A stretch of DNA of 64,000 nt, from NCBI GenBank assembly GCA_965222205.1, contig OZ244932.1, positions 3,100,001 to 3,164,000 of the forward strand, read 5' to 3'. Every line of letters begins with the position of its first letter. Position 1 is the first letter of the stretch. The DNA comes from RHLJ01 sp965222205 (GTDB lineage Bacteria; Bacteroidota; Rhodothermia; Balneolales; Balneolaceae). The position numbers were made by a program, and so were the translations under genes. The notes below the pieces were generated by a model. The model ran no database searches. It was not told where the DNA came from and saw nothing but the letters and a program-made list of their open reading frames with translations. Of the stretch, positions 9,468 through 18,401 are shown piece after piece.

Positions 9468-11419
9468 CTAATCAATGATTTATTTGGGAGGCCAATTCTG
9501 TCAAGCAACTCGATATACCTGGGGTCATCACTATATTTCGTTATTGCTGCTATTGAGTTAATGAAAACAACCGCTCCCAGCTTCTCATCTACGGCATTAT
9601 TCAGATGTTTAAACATTTCACTTTTTTCGCCCAACCCGGCATAGATCACGGCAAAGTCCAGCGATAGATTTAAATCCGCGTGTTCTCTTTGACGCTTTTC
9701 AACAAGTTTTAAGTTTTTTTGGGCTTCTTTTTTGTCTCCCATTATTGCCGCTAAATACCCTAATTGTGTGCCACCTTTGTATGGCCCTTTAATTCGTTTT
9801 ATATACTTCTTAATCTGAACTTCTGCTTTATCAAATTTTTCCATTTCTAAATAGGTGTAGGCCTTTCCTTCGTAAGCAGCTCTGTAGTTGGGATCGAGAT
9901 CTATAATTTTGTCGTAGATTTTAAGCGCTTCCTTGTAGTTCTTCATTAACATGTAAGAACGTGCCAGATCATTTAAAGCAGGAAGAGAAAGCGGAGCGAT
10001 TTTTACTGCCGCTTTAGCCTGTAGTAACATCTTATCAAAGCGACCAATAATTCTATTATATAACGAGAAGGCAGCCCTCCCTTCTTCATTTTCCGGCTCT
10101 AACGTGATGCCCTTTCTGAGATTAGAGTCTGCTGAGTCAAAATCCCAATGGTAAAACATATTTACATATCCAAGAGCAATGAAAGAATCGGCGCGCGAGT
10201 TATTCAGCTCAATTGCTTTTAGTGAGTACTTCTCCGCTTTTGAAAACGCCTCCTTACCCTGCATGTGGCCAATAACCCCCAGAAAAGAATATGCATTAGC
10301 CAGTCCCGAAAACGCATTTGTATAGGTACTGCACTTTTGAATGGCCTCTTCATAAAACTCTATGGCCTTATAAACAGACTCTGGGGTTCGCTTATTCCAG
10401 TAGTAAAGCCCCTGTAAGTACGCGTTGTACGCTACAATAGAATCGGTTGAAGCTTCATATAGTTTCCGGTCTGTATCGAACGTAAAATTCGCTTCAAGTT
10501 TATCTGCAATCTTTTGAGCTATTTCATCCTGTACCCCAAAAATATCTTTCATCTCACGATCGAAGTTTTCTGCCCAGATATGAAAACCATCCTCCGCTTT
10601 AATAAGCTGTGCCGTTACACGAACCCGGTTTCCTGCCTTGCGAACACTTCCTTCCAGTATGGTTGCCACATTTAATTCCCTGCCAATTTCACGAATATCT
10701 TTTTGGGTGTTTTTGAAGGAAAAAACCGATGTGCGTGAAGCTACCTGGAGCCCTTTTACTTTAACCAATGAATTAATGATTTCTTCGGTGATGCCATCAC
10801 TGAAGTATTCGTTTTCAGGATCGGGGCTGAAATTAACAAAAGGCAAAACTGCCACGCTATTCTTGTTACTCCCGGTAATGTCCTGAATGTATGCCTGCTC
10901 AGGAACTTCGAGCCCTTTGTTTGCCACTGCAAAAATGCTTACCGGATTGAATACATTTTTTAAATCATGCTCACCAAATGGCTGTACTTTTATTCCGGGA
11001 TGATTCTTTACCTCATCAAATACCTTCCCCGAAATCATAATTGAACCAGGAATGCCTAAACTCTGTACTCTTGCTGCAACATTGACCGCATCCCCATAAA
11101 TGCCTTCATCATCATAAACAACATCGCCTATGTGAATTCCAATTCTTAGTGGTACTTTTGGGGATTTTGCTAAAAGAAGTTGTATTTCTTTTGCACAATT
11201 TACAGCGTCAAGAGCACTGCCAAACATACTTAAGGTTCCATCCCCATAATATTGCATAACCTGGCCACGATGCTTTAAAATACAGGCGTCAATCACCTCT
11301 CTTTGCCGGTCTCGCAAGTCTTTTGCCTTCTGCTCATCCTCTTGCATTAGGCGGGTATATCCAACCATGTCGGCAAACATGATAGCAGCCAATAAGCGAA
11401 GGTTATTTTTATCTGGCAT
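9464..11419 (-). CDS. Class III adenylate/guanylate cyclase with TolB-like domain and TPR repeats
   Basis: The N-terminal about 170 residues are a class III nucleotide cyclase domain. The metal aspartates sit in IMFADMVGYTRL and YYGDGTLSMF, and the GDAVNVAARVQ segment carries the transition-state Asn/Arg. A TolB/FlgO-like region follows (NSVAVLPFVNFSPDPENEYF, then EGSVRKAGNRVRVTAQLI), then several TPR units from about residue 330 to the end. No membrane segment is evident, so it should be cytosolic. This cyclase-TolB-TPR architecture is widespread in Bacteroidota and rhizobia with uncertain signals. It forms a two-gene operon with the MarR gene, overlapping by 4 bases. Confidence 0.88.
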   Translation of the reverse strand: MPDKNNLRLLAAIMFADMVGYTRLMQEDEQKAKDLRDRQREVIDACILKHRGQVMQYYGDGTLSMFGSALDAVNCAKEIQLLLAKSPKVPLRIGIHIGDVVYDDEGIYGDAVNVAARVQSLGIPGSIMISGKVFDEVKNHPGIKVQPFGEHDLKNVFNPVSIFAVANKGLEVPEQAYIQDITGSNKNSVAVLPFVNFSPDPENEYFSDGITEEIINSLVKVKGLQVASRTSVFSFKNTQKDIREIGRELNVATILEGSVRKAGNRVRVTAQLIKAEDGFHIWAENFDREMKDIFGVQDEIAQKIADKLEANFTFDTDRKLYEASTDSIVAYNAYLQGLYYWNKRTPESVYKAIEFYEEAIQKCSTYTNAFSGLANAYSFLGVIGHMQGKEAFSKAEKYSLKAIELNNSRADSFIALGYVNMFYHWDFDSADSNLRKGITLEPENEEGRAAFSLYNRIIGRFDKMLLQAKAAVKIAPLSLPALNDLARSYMLMKNYKEALKIYDKIIDLDPNYRAAYEGKAYTYLEMEKFDKAEVQIKKYIKRIKGPYKGGTQLGYLAAIMGDKKEAQKNLKLVEKRQREHADLNLSLDFAVIYAGLGEKSEMFKHLNNAVDEKLGAVVFINSIAAITKYSDDPRYIELLDRIGLPNKSLIS

Positions 11420-11488
11420 ATCCCGTTATAAATGAGGGGTGAAATTTGATTGTAAATATATCAATAATCGAGCCAGACTCCTCTTTTG

Positions 11489-14400
11489 TCAGAAGAAAAA
11501 TCCAGCTTTCAACTCAAAAAAGTACCCCTCTACGGAATAACCTACGCTAGAGTTTAGAATAAATGAATCAAATGCATTAAACCAAACTCCTCCTCCATAC
11601 CCTTTGTGCCAGGTTTCTGAATTCTCATTATTTACCCAAACACGGCCTGTATCATAAAATGCAGTTACTCCCAATTTCCCTCCCAGTAGATATCTGTAGA
11701 AATCAAAAAGCTCTATACGAACTTCGGTATTGTTATAAAATGCGGATCTTCCCGAAAAACGGTTACCCCGGTATCCTCTTAAATTTGTGGTACCCCCGAT
11801 CGTGTTAGATTCATAGAAGGGAAACGGTCCTACATTACTAACTCCTCCAATCCGGTTTGCAAATGTAACCTGTGGCGTGAAACTAACAGGAAAATACATC
11901 TCTAACTCAGACTTAAATCTCGTAAATGGGCGGCTTGTATTTCTTAGCCCGATATTAGCATCTGTAGAAATTGAAAACTCATACCCCTGGGTGGGATTAA
12001 TGCTGTTGTCTATGTCTGACAGGGTTGTTTTAAAGAAAAGAGTGTTATACCACTGATCTTTAAATACTTCATCATCAAAGCCTAACTCCGCAAGGCTTAC
12101 TACATTATTTTCATCCCGGTTGTCATCGCTTTTTGTGATACTTAACCGATTTCCTATTGTAACTGAAAGTGACTGGTTTACATTTTGAGTGAGCGAGGGC
12201 TCAATCTCAAACCTTGTCAGTTTTGCCCTGTAAAATTTCAAGCTTCTGTCTTCCAGGGTTGTTTCATTCCCCAATCCAAAAAAGTTTTTAAAACTTTTAG
12301 GAAACAAGAATGCTGATTCAAGTCCGGCATCCCATTTTCCAACCCGTTCAAACCATTTTCCTGAATACAGAATGTTAGCTGCTCCGGATTGAGGGGCATA
12401 GTTAACTCTCAGATAGTGTGTTACTGCGGGGAATTTCCTGAATCCATTCCTTAGAATTTTTGGGCCTCCTCCCAAAAACAGCCCTTCATCGTTATTATAG
12501 TTAAAAAAGTATCCCGGATAGTATCGATTCCAGATAAAGTCTTTTTCATAGTCATAATAATTATCGATTGGGTCATCAGTGAGGTGAAGATGAGTCTTTT
12601 CTGAGACTTCGTAATCATTACCCATTTCGGTTTCAAAAATGCCTACTAATTTTTTGCTAACGATTTGATTAGGTGAATAATCCACATATTCATCATCTCC
12701 CGGACCGCCCGAAATTAGAAGTTTAATGCCGCTTTTCTGCTCCCCACTAAAAATAAACTCGTCGTCTCCTCCAAGACCATACAATCTTATTTCTTTAGTC
12801 TCACTTTTTGTAAAAATTCTTTCGTAATATTTTTCTCTAAGATTTCCTTTTCCTGAAAGTTTATAGACTTGAACCAGGGTTTGATCATTATCGAGTATCT
12901 CAACTACAAAACGCTCTCTCTTGTTACTCGCCGGGACTGAAACAACCCCCGAAATCATTCTATAATATCTTTGTGTTACATGTACCAGTTTTTCTCTTCT
13001 GGATTGCAGGCTTTGCGTCATAAACTCTCCAATTTCATTCTGCGCTTCTTCCGGCATTTGGCTTATAGCCTGTGCAATAACCTCATCAGATAGCTCTTCC
13101 TGCATCTTTTCTGCAATGGCCAGCCACTCTTCCTTGGTAAGTTGATTGGTAAATCGCCGGGTTTGAGCCAACGAATTATAATTCAATCCAACAAGGCTGT
13201 TGTATGAATCCCCAAAATTCTGATATTGAAAAAAGGGGCCGTACCTGGCAATGGCTGGTACAATTCCATCCATTTTCATAAAGGCTACATCACGGTCTCT
13301 GGGAATTGGACGGTAAATTTTTCCTTGCTCATCTTCCGGCTCAAAAGTAGCCCAGCGCCATTGATCGCTGTGGCGGTCCCAGTCTCCGATAACCATATCT
13401 AAAAGTCGGGCCCGGGCAAACATCTCCTGATCTACGCGGTGATCAATATCGTTATCAACCTCTCGAATCATGTCTCTATATGCAACCACTTCCTCAGAAA
13501 ATCCAACACTGGCTACATCGCTCATGTCATTATCAGGTTTCTCTTCAAAAAGAGCCAACTGTCCTCCTATCTGCTCTGCGTACAATCCTAATTGCGGATC
13601 GTTTGGCACATAATAGATCTTCGGATTGGTGTGATACACCCCAACTGCATTTGCCAACGGAGGTATTGCCAGCGCCCCGTAAGGATTGAGAATCGAAAAC
13701 TGATCCTGTGCTAAATCCAATGCTAAGGTTTTTTTCAGGTCCTCATCCCACACTTTCCCAGCCTGTTTATCTACCGATCGAAGGACAAACTCATTCCCTT
13801 CTTTGTCTTCGAGATGCAGAGTATTTGACTGTCCTTTGCCTCCCATTCGAACCGGGATTAATCCACCCCTCACCTCAGTAACATCAAAATAGGGGTATTC
13901 GGATTTGATAGACCAGAGTTGACGATTATGGTTTCCTGCTATCGCCCTGAAGAAATTCCCTTTATCATCATAAGCCTTGTTGGGTGCTACTACAACAGTG
14001 CTGTCGGTATAGTCTGTATCAGGAAGCTCTGATTGGTTTTCATTTAGCAAAGGGTCATCATAAGGTGGTTTTAATTGTGTTTTGTGAAGAAGCCGGCCTT
14101 TACTTCCATCCCCGATTGCGGCCCATGCCTCCAGCCAAACCGAGCCATTTCCATAGTAATTAAGTGTAGTGAATCCTTTTCCCTGATAGGTAAATTCCGA
14201 GCCCCGTCCTTTAGCCACGTAGTTTTCTTTTGTCCCTGCTCCTGAAACAATGTAGTGCTGAACTTCCCTGGGACCACCGGTCTTATGATATTGAAGGTTA
14301 TGAGAATGACCCGAAGCATAAATCAGGTGGTCGTTCAAACGAAACATTTTTTGCAATGTGGCAGACATCTCTTTGTATTTGTAATGCGGGATGTCTTGCT

Positions 14401-15220
14401 CGAAACCAAACGCCTTCCGGTAAAACGCGTACAGGCTTCCAAACACAGGTGGTTTCAGGTGGGTTGATGGGGGCATGTACCCTCCATGTGGACCATGTGT
14501 AATCAACGGGTGATGGGCCGCTACTACCAGAAAGTCTTTTTGTCGCTTTTTCAGAATGTCTTCCAGTTCGACTAAAAAATCACCTCCATCCACCAACTCA
14601 TATTCTCCGGTATCCCCGTACGGTTTTTTATGCCGATGGAGCCACCATTGCGTATCCAACACAATAAGCCGGATATCATCTCTGAGCCTTGGGTCTTCGT
14701 CATCATCCATTAACTCAATATCAACCGGGCCAGGGAAGCCATTATCCGGAATAAAGGTGTTTCCCCGATCAAGATATTCTTCCACATACTTTTCCTGTCG
14801 AAGTATAGCGTTCAGGCCGTCCTTGCCTCCATCATCCCAATCGTGGTTTCCAGGGATAACAACCACTCGACCCTTGAATTTTTTTAAAGTTTTGAGCTGT
14901 TCGTTCATCTTTGCTTCCGCTTTCGCTCTCTCGGGGTGAGTAGAATCAGGCATGCCGCTGGAATAGATATTATCCCCTAAAAATACCGCCGCGCTTTTTT
15001 CTGAAGCGCCTTCAAGAAATTGCTGGAATAGTTTTAAGGTTGGTTCCTGAGTAGACAGGTTAGCTCCACCGGCGTCTCCAATCAAAAACATCTGATAAAT
15101 AAGCTCGCTTTCTGGAGGAGATTCTGCTTTTTTTTCTTTCTCTTCTTCGTTTACATATACCTTTGAACCTGAACATGAAAGGAGTGCTAAAGAAAGTACG
15201 GTTAGCAGAAAAGTGCGCAT
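11489..15220 (-). CDS. Lipoprotein with calcineurin-like phosphatase fused to Omp85/surface-antigen barrel
   Basis: A lipobox (LLSLALLSCSG) marks it as a lipoprotein. Residues about 40-330 are a calcineurin-like metallophosphoesterase with GDAG, FLGDNIY, PGNHDWDD, AAHHPLITHG and GHSHNLQYH, all metal-binding blocks. A long middle region lies between the catalytic and C-terminal parts. The C-terminal about 380 residues look like a beta-barrel of the BamA/Omp85 surface-antigen type, with TNLRGYRGNRFSG, the hallmark RGY motif, and a terminal aromatic FFELKAGFFF. The product should be an outer-membrane protein carrying a phosphatase on one face. At 1243 residues it is far larger than either family alone. 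The downstream MarR/cyclase pair has the same strand but a 69-base gap. Confidence 0.87.
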   Translation of the reverse strand: MRTFLLTVLSLALLSCSGSKVYVNEEEKEKKAESPPESELIYQMFLIGDAGGANLSTQEPTLKLFQQFLEGASEKSAAVFLGDNIYSSGMPDSTHPERAKAEAKMNEQLKTLKKFKGRVVVIPGNHDWDDGGKDGLNAILRQEKYVEEYLDRGNTFIPDNGFPGPVDIELMDDDEDPRLRDDIRLIVLDTQWWLHRHKKPYGDTGEYELVDGGDFLVELEDILKKRQKDFLVVAAHHPLITHGPHGGYMPPSTHLKPPVFGSLYAFYRKAFGFEQDIPHYKYKEMSATLQKMFRLNDHLIYASGHSHNLQYHKTGGPREVQHYIVSGAGTKENYVAKGRGSEFTYQGKGFTTLNYYGNGSVWLEAWAAIGDGSKGRLLHKTQLKPPYDDPLLNENQSELPDTDYTDSTVVVAPNKAYDDKGNFFRAIAGNHNRQLWSIKSEYPYFDVTEVRGGLIPVRMGGKGQSNTLHLEDKEGNEFVLRSVDKQAGKVWDEDLKKTLALDLAQDQFSILNPYGALAIPPLANAVGVYHTNPKIYYVPNDPQLGLYAEQIGGQLALFEEKPDNDMSDVASVGFSEEVVAYRDMIREVDNDIDHRVDQEMFARARLLDMVIGDWDRHSDQWRWATFEPEDEQGKIYRPIPRDRDVAFMKMDGIVPAIARYGPFFQYQNFGDSYNSLVGLNYNSLAQTRRFTNQLTKEEWLAIAEKMQEELSDEVIAQAISQMPEEAQNEIGEFMTQSLQSRREKLVHVTQRYYRMISGVVSVPASNKRERFVVEILDNDQTLVQVYKLSGKGNLREKYYERIFTKSETKEIRLYGLGGDDEFIFSGEQKSGIKLLISGGPGDDEYVDYSPNQIVSKKLVGIFETEMGNDYEVSEKTHLHLTDDPIDNYYDYEKDFIWNRYYPGYFFNYNNDEGLFLGGGPKILRNGFRKFPAVTHYLRVNYAPQSGAANILYSGKWFERVGKWDAGLESAFLFPKSFKNFFGLGNETTLEDRSLKFYRAKLTRFEIEPSLTQNVNQSLSVTIGNRLSITKSDDNRDENNVVSLAELGFDDEVFKDQWYNTLFFKTTLSDIDNSINPTQGYEFSISTDANIGLRNTSRPFTRFKSELEMYFPVSFTPQVTFANRIGGVSNVGPFPFYESNTIGGTTNLRGYRGNRFSGRSAFYNNTEVRIELFDFYRYLLGGKLGVTAFYDTGRVWVNNENSETWHKGYGGGVWFNAFDSFILNSSVGYSVEGYFFELKAGFFF

Positions 15221-15316
15221 CAGTTGATGAGTATTAGCTGGTTCTTTCTGGAAATATAGATAAACTCCTTGTTTATGCCATCAAAGAACACAAAAGAAAA
15301 GCTGATTTCAAGACAT

Positions 15317-15391
15317 AAAAAAAGCCTGCTTTTAACGGCTGGCTGCTTTGTTTTTCTAGTAACTGGAACCAATATACGGCAGAGAGCCGCC
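15317..15391 (-). ncRNA. Putative small RNA, copy 1 of a family found twice in this window
   Basis: Reading the minus strand from 15405 to 15311 aligns without gaps to 43213-43307, with 73 of 95 bases identical by hand count, including near-identity over the about 20 bases GCCGTATATTGGTTC and following. The 3' end is an intrinsic terminator with the same stem in both copies, AGCCaGC and GCaGGCT around an 8-base variable loop, followed by seven T. There is no open frame. It lies 97 bases upstream of the phosphatase-barrel gene on the same strand, so a 5' leader is an alternative to a free sRNA. The 5' end is inferred from the promoter element. Confidence 0.65.
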
Positions 15392-15397
15392 CATGAC

Positions 15398-15405
15398 CAA
15401 ACCTA
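15398..15405 (-). promoter_or_regulatory. Bacteroidota-type -7 element of the small RNA
   Basis: TAGGTTTG on the minus strand matches the TAnnTTTG consensus of the primary sigma factor of Bacteroidota. The second RNA copy has TAGATTTG at the aligned position, and both are preceded by a very AT-rich tract. No clear -33 TTG was found. Confidence 0.6.
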
Positions 15406-15499
15406 ATTTATAATGTATAACTAATGATAGTTTAATTATATTTATTACCTTTTAATAATTAACTAAAAACTAATAATATTACGATTTAAACAACCTGAT

Positions 15500-15913
15500 A
15501 TGCCAAAAAAAATAGGAAGCCTTACTCTTTATTCGGTCGATGATCTGCACGAAATGCTGGGCATCTCAAAATTAACGCTCAGGGCATATCTTCGAGAGGG
15601 GAAAATTAGAGCGCGAAAATTAGGAGTCAGCTGGTATGTAACTGAAGAAGCCATCCGGGAATATTTTGAAGAACCTCAGCCAGAAGTTTCTCCAAAAAGA
15701 AAAGAGTCTGAGTTCCGGTATATCGTCCAGGGTATTAACGATCTTGTGAGCGAAACGGAAGAATGTGAAACCAAAAAAGAAGTCCTTGAAATTTTGAACG
15801 ACCAGGCTATCATAAGTCTGTTCCAGGTTCAGGTGGTAGACCGAAGTACGAATGAAATCACGGAAATTATTAAAGCCAGAGATTTTATAGACCGCTATGC
15901 TAACTCTAAATGA
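15500..15913 (+). CDS. Helix-turn-helix (excisionase/MerR-like) protein
   Basis: The first about 55 residues form a winged-helix DNA-binding domain of the HTH_17/excisionase type: LYSVDDLHEMLGISKLTLRAYLREGKIRA, followed by the wing ARKLGVSWYVTEEAIREYF. The remaining about 80 residues (IVQGINDLVSETEECETKK onward) are not recognised. The protein is small (137 residues), lies alone after the small RNA promoter region, and overlaps the next gene by 17 bases, so the two are an operon. No phage genes accompany it, so a role as excisionase is unlikely; a housekeeping or regulatory DNA-binding role is inferred. Confidence 0.7.
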   Translation: MPKKIGSLTLYSVDDLHEMLGISKLTLRAYLREGKIRARKLGVSWYVTEEAIREYFEEPQPEVSPKRKESEFRYIVQGINDLVSETEECETKKEVLEILNDQAIISLFQVQVVDRSTNEITEIIKARDFIDRYANSK

Positions 15914-16184
15914 TACCAGTCTCGAGACCTTCAATTTTGGAGATGAAGATGAAGATCTTTTTTACATCTTGTTAAACATTGCCAAAAACCCTGACGGTAT
16001 TGACATGGCTAAGCTTTCTATGGCTGATCCGAGAAGGTTCGATTCCGTTTTGAATGAAATGGGTTGCCTACTTATGCTAAGTGGAGCCGAGATTAATGAA
16101 CTTCTTGATCGCGGAGCTGTGAATAAAGAAACCCTTCATGAATCTTTGTTTGAGCTGGCTAAACAAGAAGGTATAATTTCCTGA
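15897..16184 (+). CDS. Small acidic protein of unknown function
   Basis: The 95-residue product is acidic at its N-terminus (FGDEDEDLFYILLNIAK) and mostly helical in appearance, with no membrane segment or signal peptide. I do not recognise the family. The ATG at 15897 overlaps the end of the HTH gene by 17 bases, which supports translation coupling and a shared role. It ends one base before the convergent NUDIX gene. Confidence 0.6.
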   Translation: MLTLNDTSLETFNFGDEDEDLFYILLNIAKNPDGIDMAKLSMADPRRFDSVLNEMGCLLMLSGAEINELLDRGAVNKETLHESLFELAKQEGIIS

Positions 16185-16185
16185 T

Positions 16186-16743
16186 TCAGGGCTTGTCTTC
16201 ATTCCACAAATGCCAGGCCCTCAATAAACAGATTACCGTTTTGCCGTCATTTATTTCTCCCGAATGCACCATCTCTATTGCCCTTTTAAATGGGATGCGC
16301 TCTTTCAGCACAAACTCATCTTCGTCTGTATTCTGTTCTGTGGTTTTCAGGTTCCACGCCAAGTAAATATGAATAACTTCATCTGAGTAGCCTATTCCGG
16401 GATAGAAATGCCCTACGTACTCAAAACTATCTGAGGTTAGCCCGGCTTCTTCTTCTAGCTCTCTGAAGGCCGTTTTGTCCTGAGGCTCCCCGGCATCAAT
16501 CTTACCAGCAGGTACTTCCCAAAAAATCTGTCTCATAGGATACCGAAACTGCCTGATGAGCATAATATCTCCATTTCCAAAAACGGGCACCACAGCACAT
16601 GCTCCAGGGTGTTTTATCCACTCTCTTGTGCCAACTTCCTTGTTGGGTAACCGTACTTCATCATAAAACACATGCAAAAGTTTCCCTTTGAAGACCTCTT
16701 TTGAGCTAAGCTTCTGTTCAACAAGTTCTTTTGCGGTATTCAT
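16186..16743 (-). CDS. NUDIX hydrolase, ADP-ribose pyrophosphatase type
   Basis: A complete Nudix box is visible, starting GKIDAGEP and ending RELEEEAGL, fitting GX5EX7REUXEEXGU. The surrounding layout (ACAVVPVF, LIRQFRYPM, FWEVPAGK, then YVGHFYPGIGYSDEVIHIYLA) is that of the ADP-ribose/nucleoside diphosphate-sugar pyrophosphatase subgroup (NudF/YffH-like). At 185 residues the size is standard. It hydrolyses ADP-ribose or similar to AMP and ribose phosphate in the cytosol. The true substrate cannot be set from sequence. It reads toward the small acidic protein gene and away from the phosphatidyltransferase. Confidence 0.88.
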   Translation of the reverse strand: MNTAKELVEQKLSSKEVFKGKLLHVFYDEVRLPNKEVGTREWIKHPGACAVVPVFGNGDIMLIRQFRYPMRQIFWEVPAGKIDAGEPQDKTAFRELEEEAGLTSDSFEYVGHFYPGIGYSDEVIHIYLAWNLKTTEQNTDEDEFVLKERIPFKRAIEMVHSGEINDGKTVICLLRAWHLWNEDKP

Positions 16744-16804
16744 AGTGGTTTTATCTGTATAATGGTTTTAACTTTGAAGGAATATCGAAAATTAAAGGAA
16801 CTGC

Positions 16805-17395
16805 TTGGGAATTTCTAAAAACATAGATGGTAAAACAGTCGAGGTTTCAGGAAGAGTTTTTACTCTTTCGAACTTTATTTCGTTTTCACGATTTTTTATC
16901 GCGTTCCCAGTAGTTTTTTTGCATTACCAAAACGAACAAAGCTGGAACTGGCTTATCGTATCGATGATTAGTTATGCTTTTATTTCTGACTATCTGGATG
17001 GTCTGGTTGCCCGAAAAACCAATACTATTTCTGAAGTTGGAAAAGTAATTGATCCTGTTTCCGACAAATTGTGCGCGGTTATTCTTTTTATTTATACCGT
17101 ATGGCTGGGGTGGGTTCCTCTGTGGTTTTTGCTGGTTAATGTGGTTCGGGATACACTGATTATGATGGGGTCATCCTTCATTAAAATTAAGTACGGGAAG
17201 GTAGCGATGTCTACTATGACAGGTAAGATCTACGTGAATATCCTTGCTCTCTACTGGATCACCGTGTTCTTTTTTCGGGAAGCAGAAATGATACACGATT
17301 ACCTGCTCTACCTTTCTACGGTGGTAATGGTTATTTCCTTTATAGCATACCTTCACAGATACCGGACAATTATGAATGGGGCAAAATTTAATTAA
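16805..17395 (+). CDS. CDP-alcohol phosphatidyltransferase family membrane protein
   Basis: The signature D-x2-DG-x2-AR-x8-G-x3-D-x3-D is complete (DYLDGLVAR and GKVIDPVSD). The protein has about five to six hydrophobic segments in 196 residues. These enzymes transfer a phosphatidyl group from CDP-diacylglycerol to an alcohol at the inner membrane (for example PgsA or Cls-like). The start is the TTG at 16805: a stop lies in frame at 16793-16795, and AAAGGA at 16794-16799 is placed correctly as ribosome site; no in-frame ATG is near. It precedes ftsY by 8 bases and is probably in the same operon. Confidence 0.85.
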   Translation: MGISKNIDGKTVEVSGRVFTLSNFISFSRFFIAFPVVFLHYQNEQSWNWLIVSMISYAFISDYLDGLVARKTNTISEVGKVIDPVSDKLCAVILFIYTVWLGWVPLWFLLVNVVRDTLIMMGSSFIKIKYGKVAMSTMTGKIYVNILALYWITVFFFREAEMIHDYLLYLSTVVMVISFIAYLHRYRTIMNGAKFN

Positions 17396-17403
17396 GAAAT
17401 TAT

Positions 17404-18357
17404 ATGGGATTTTTTGAAAAACTAGGACTGAAGAAAAAAGAAACTCTTGAACAAGGAGTGGAAAAAAGTCGCTCAGGTATTCTTAATAAGCTCGGCAAAG
17501 CACTTGCCGGTAAAGATACGGTTGATGACGAAACACTGGATGAGCTCGAAGAAATTCTGATTACTTCAGATGTGGGGGTAAAAACCACTCTTGAGATCAT
17601 AAAAAGGATAGAGAAAAGGGTGGCAAGGGATAAGTTTGTAAGCCAGAGTGAACTTCAGGCTATGCTCAAAGAAGAAATTGTAGGACTGCTTCAGGAAAAC
17701 TCTAGTGAGAAACCTGCTGCCTTTGATGCCGATTTCCCATCCAAGCCGCATATTGTTTTGGTAGTGGGAGTGAATGGTGTGGGCAAAACTACCACCATTG
17801 GTAAACTTTCTTACATGTATAAATCAGCTGGAAAGGATGTATTATTGGGTGCTGCTGACACTTTTCGGGCCGCTGCCGTTGATCAACTTAAAATATGGAG
17901 CGAGCGAGCGGATGTTCCCATCATTGAACAGGGACAAAATGCTGATCCTGCGGCCGTCGCATTTGATACTGCTTCAGCCGCTAAAGCCCGGGGAGTTGAT
18001 ATTGCTTTGATAGATACCGCTGGTCGCCTTCATAACAAAAAAGCCCTGATGGACGAGCTTTCCAAAATTAAGCGGGTGATGAGTAAGGTTATTGACGATG
18101 CCCCCCACGAAGTTATTTTAGTGCTGGATGCCTCTACCGGCCAAAACGCTATGCAACAGGCCAAAGCTTTTACCGAAGCGGTAGACATTACCGGGCTTGC
18201 ACTTACCAAATTAGACGGAACAGCTAAAGGTGGAATTGTTATCGGAATCTCTCACGAACTTAATGTCCCTGTAAAATATATTGGGCTGGGTGAGAAGATT
18301 GAAGACTTACAGGTGTTTGATAAAGTCGCATTTGTGAACGCATTGTTTGGTGAATAA
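17404..18357 (+). CDS. ftsY: Signal recognition particle receptor FtsY
   Basis: FtsY docks SRP-ribosome complexes at the membrane using its GTPase. The 317-residue chain is the compact form without a long acidic A domain. The N domain (residues about 20-100) is followed by the G domain with GVNGVGKTTTIGKL near residue 122, DTFRAAAVDQL, DTAGRLHNKKALMDEL, TKLDGTAKGG and the closing GLGEKIEDLQVFD. All GTPase blocks are intact. It follows the phosphatidyltransferase closely and ends before a strong hairpin at 18362-18381. Confidence 0.96.
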   Translation: MGFFEKLGLKKKETLEQGVEKSRSGILNKLGKALAGKDTVDDETLDELEEILITSDVGVKTTLEIIKRIEKRVARDKFVSQSELQAMLKEEIVGLLQENSSEKPAAFDADFPSKPHIVLVVGVNGVGKTTTIGKLSYMYKSAGKDVLLGAADTFRAAAVDQLKIWSERADVPIIEQGQNADPAAVAFDTASAAKARGVDIALIDTAGRLHNKKALMDELSKIKRVMSKVIDDAPHEVILVLDASTGQNAMQQAKAFTEAVDITGLALTKLDGTAKGGIVIGISHELNVPVKYIGLGEKIEDLQVFDKVAFVNALFGE

Positions 18358-18361
18358 AAAA

Positions 18362-18381
18362 CCCCGGATTTATATCCGGGG
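18362..18381. terminator. Bidirectional terminator between ftsY and a small minus-strand gene
   Basis: CCCCGGAT (18362-18369) pairs perfectly with ATCCGGGG (18374-18381) over a TTAT loop. On the minus strand it is followed by a run of six T, a textbook intrinsic terminator for the peptide gene at 18402-18521. On the plus strand the following bases are less T-rich, but it lies 5 bases after the ftsY stop. Confidence 0.8.
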
Positions 18382-18401
18382 TCATTTATTAGCTTTTCTT
18401 T

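Noticed and set aside
15317..15391. The small RNA as a tRNA, 6S RNA or known riboswitch
   Set aside because: It is too short for 6S, lacks a cloverleaf and CCA, and shows no known ligand-binding core.
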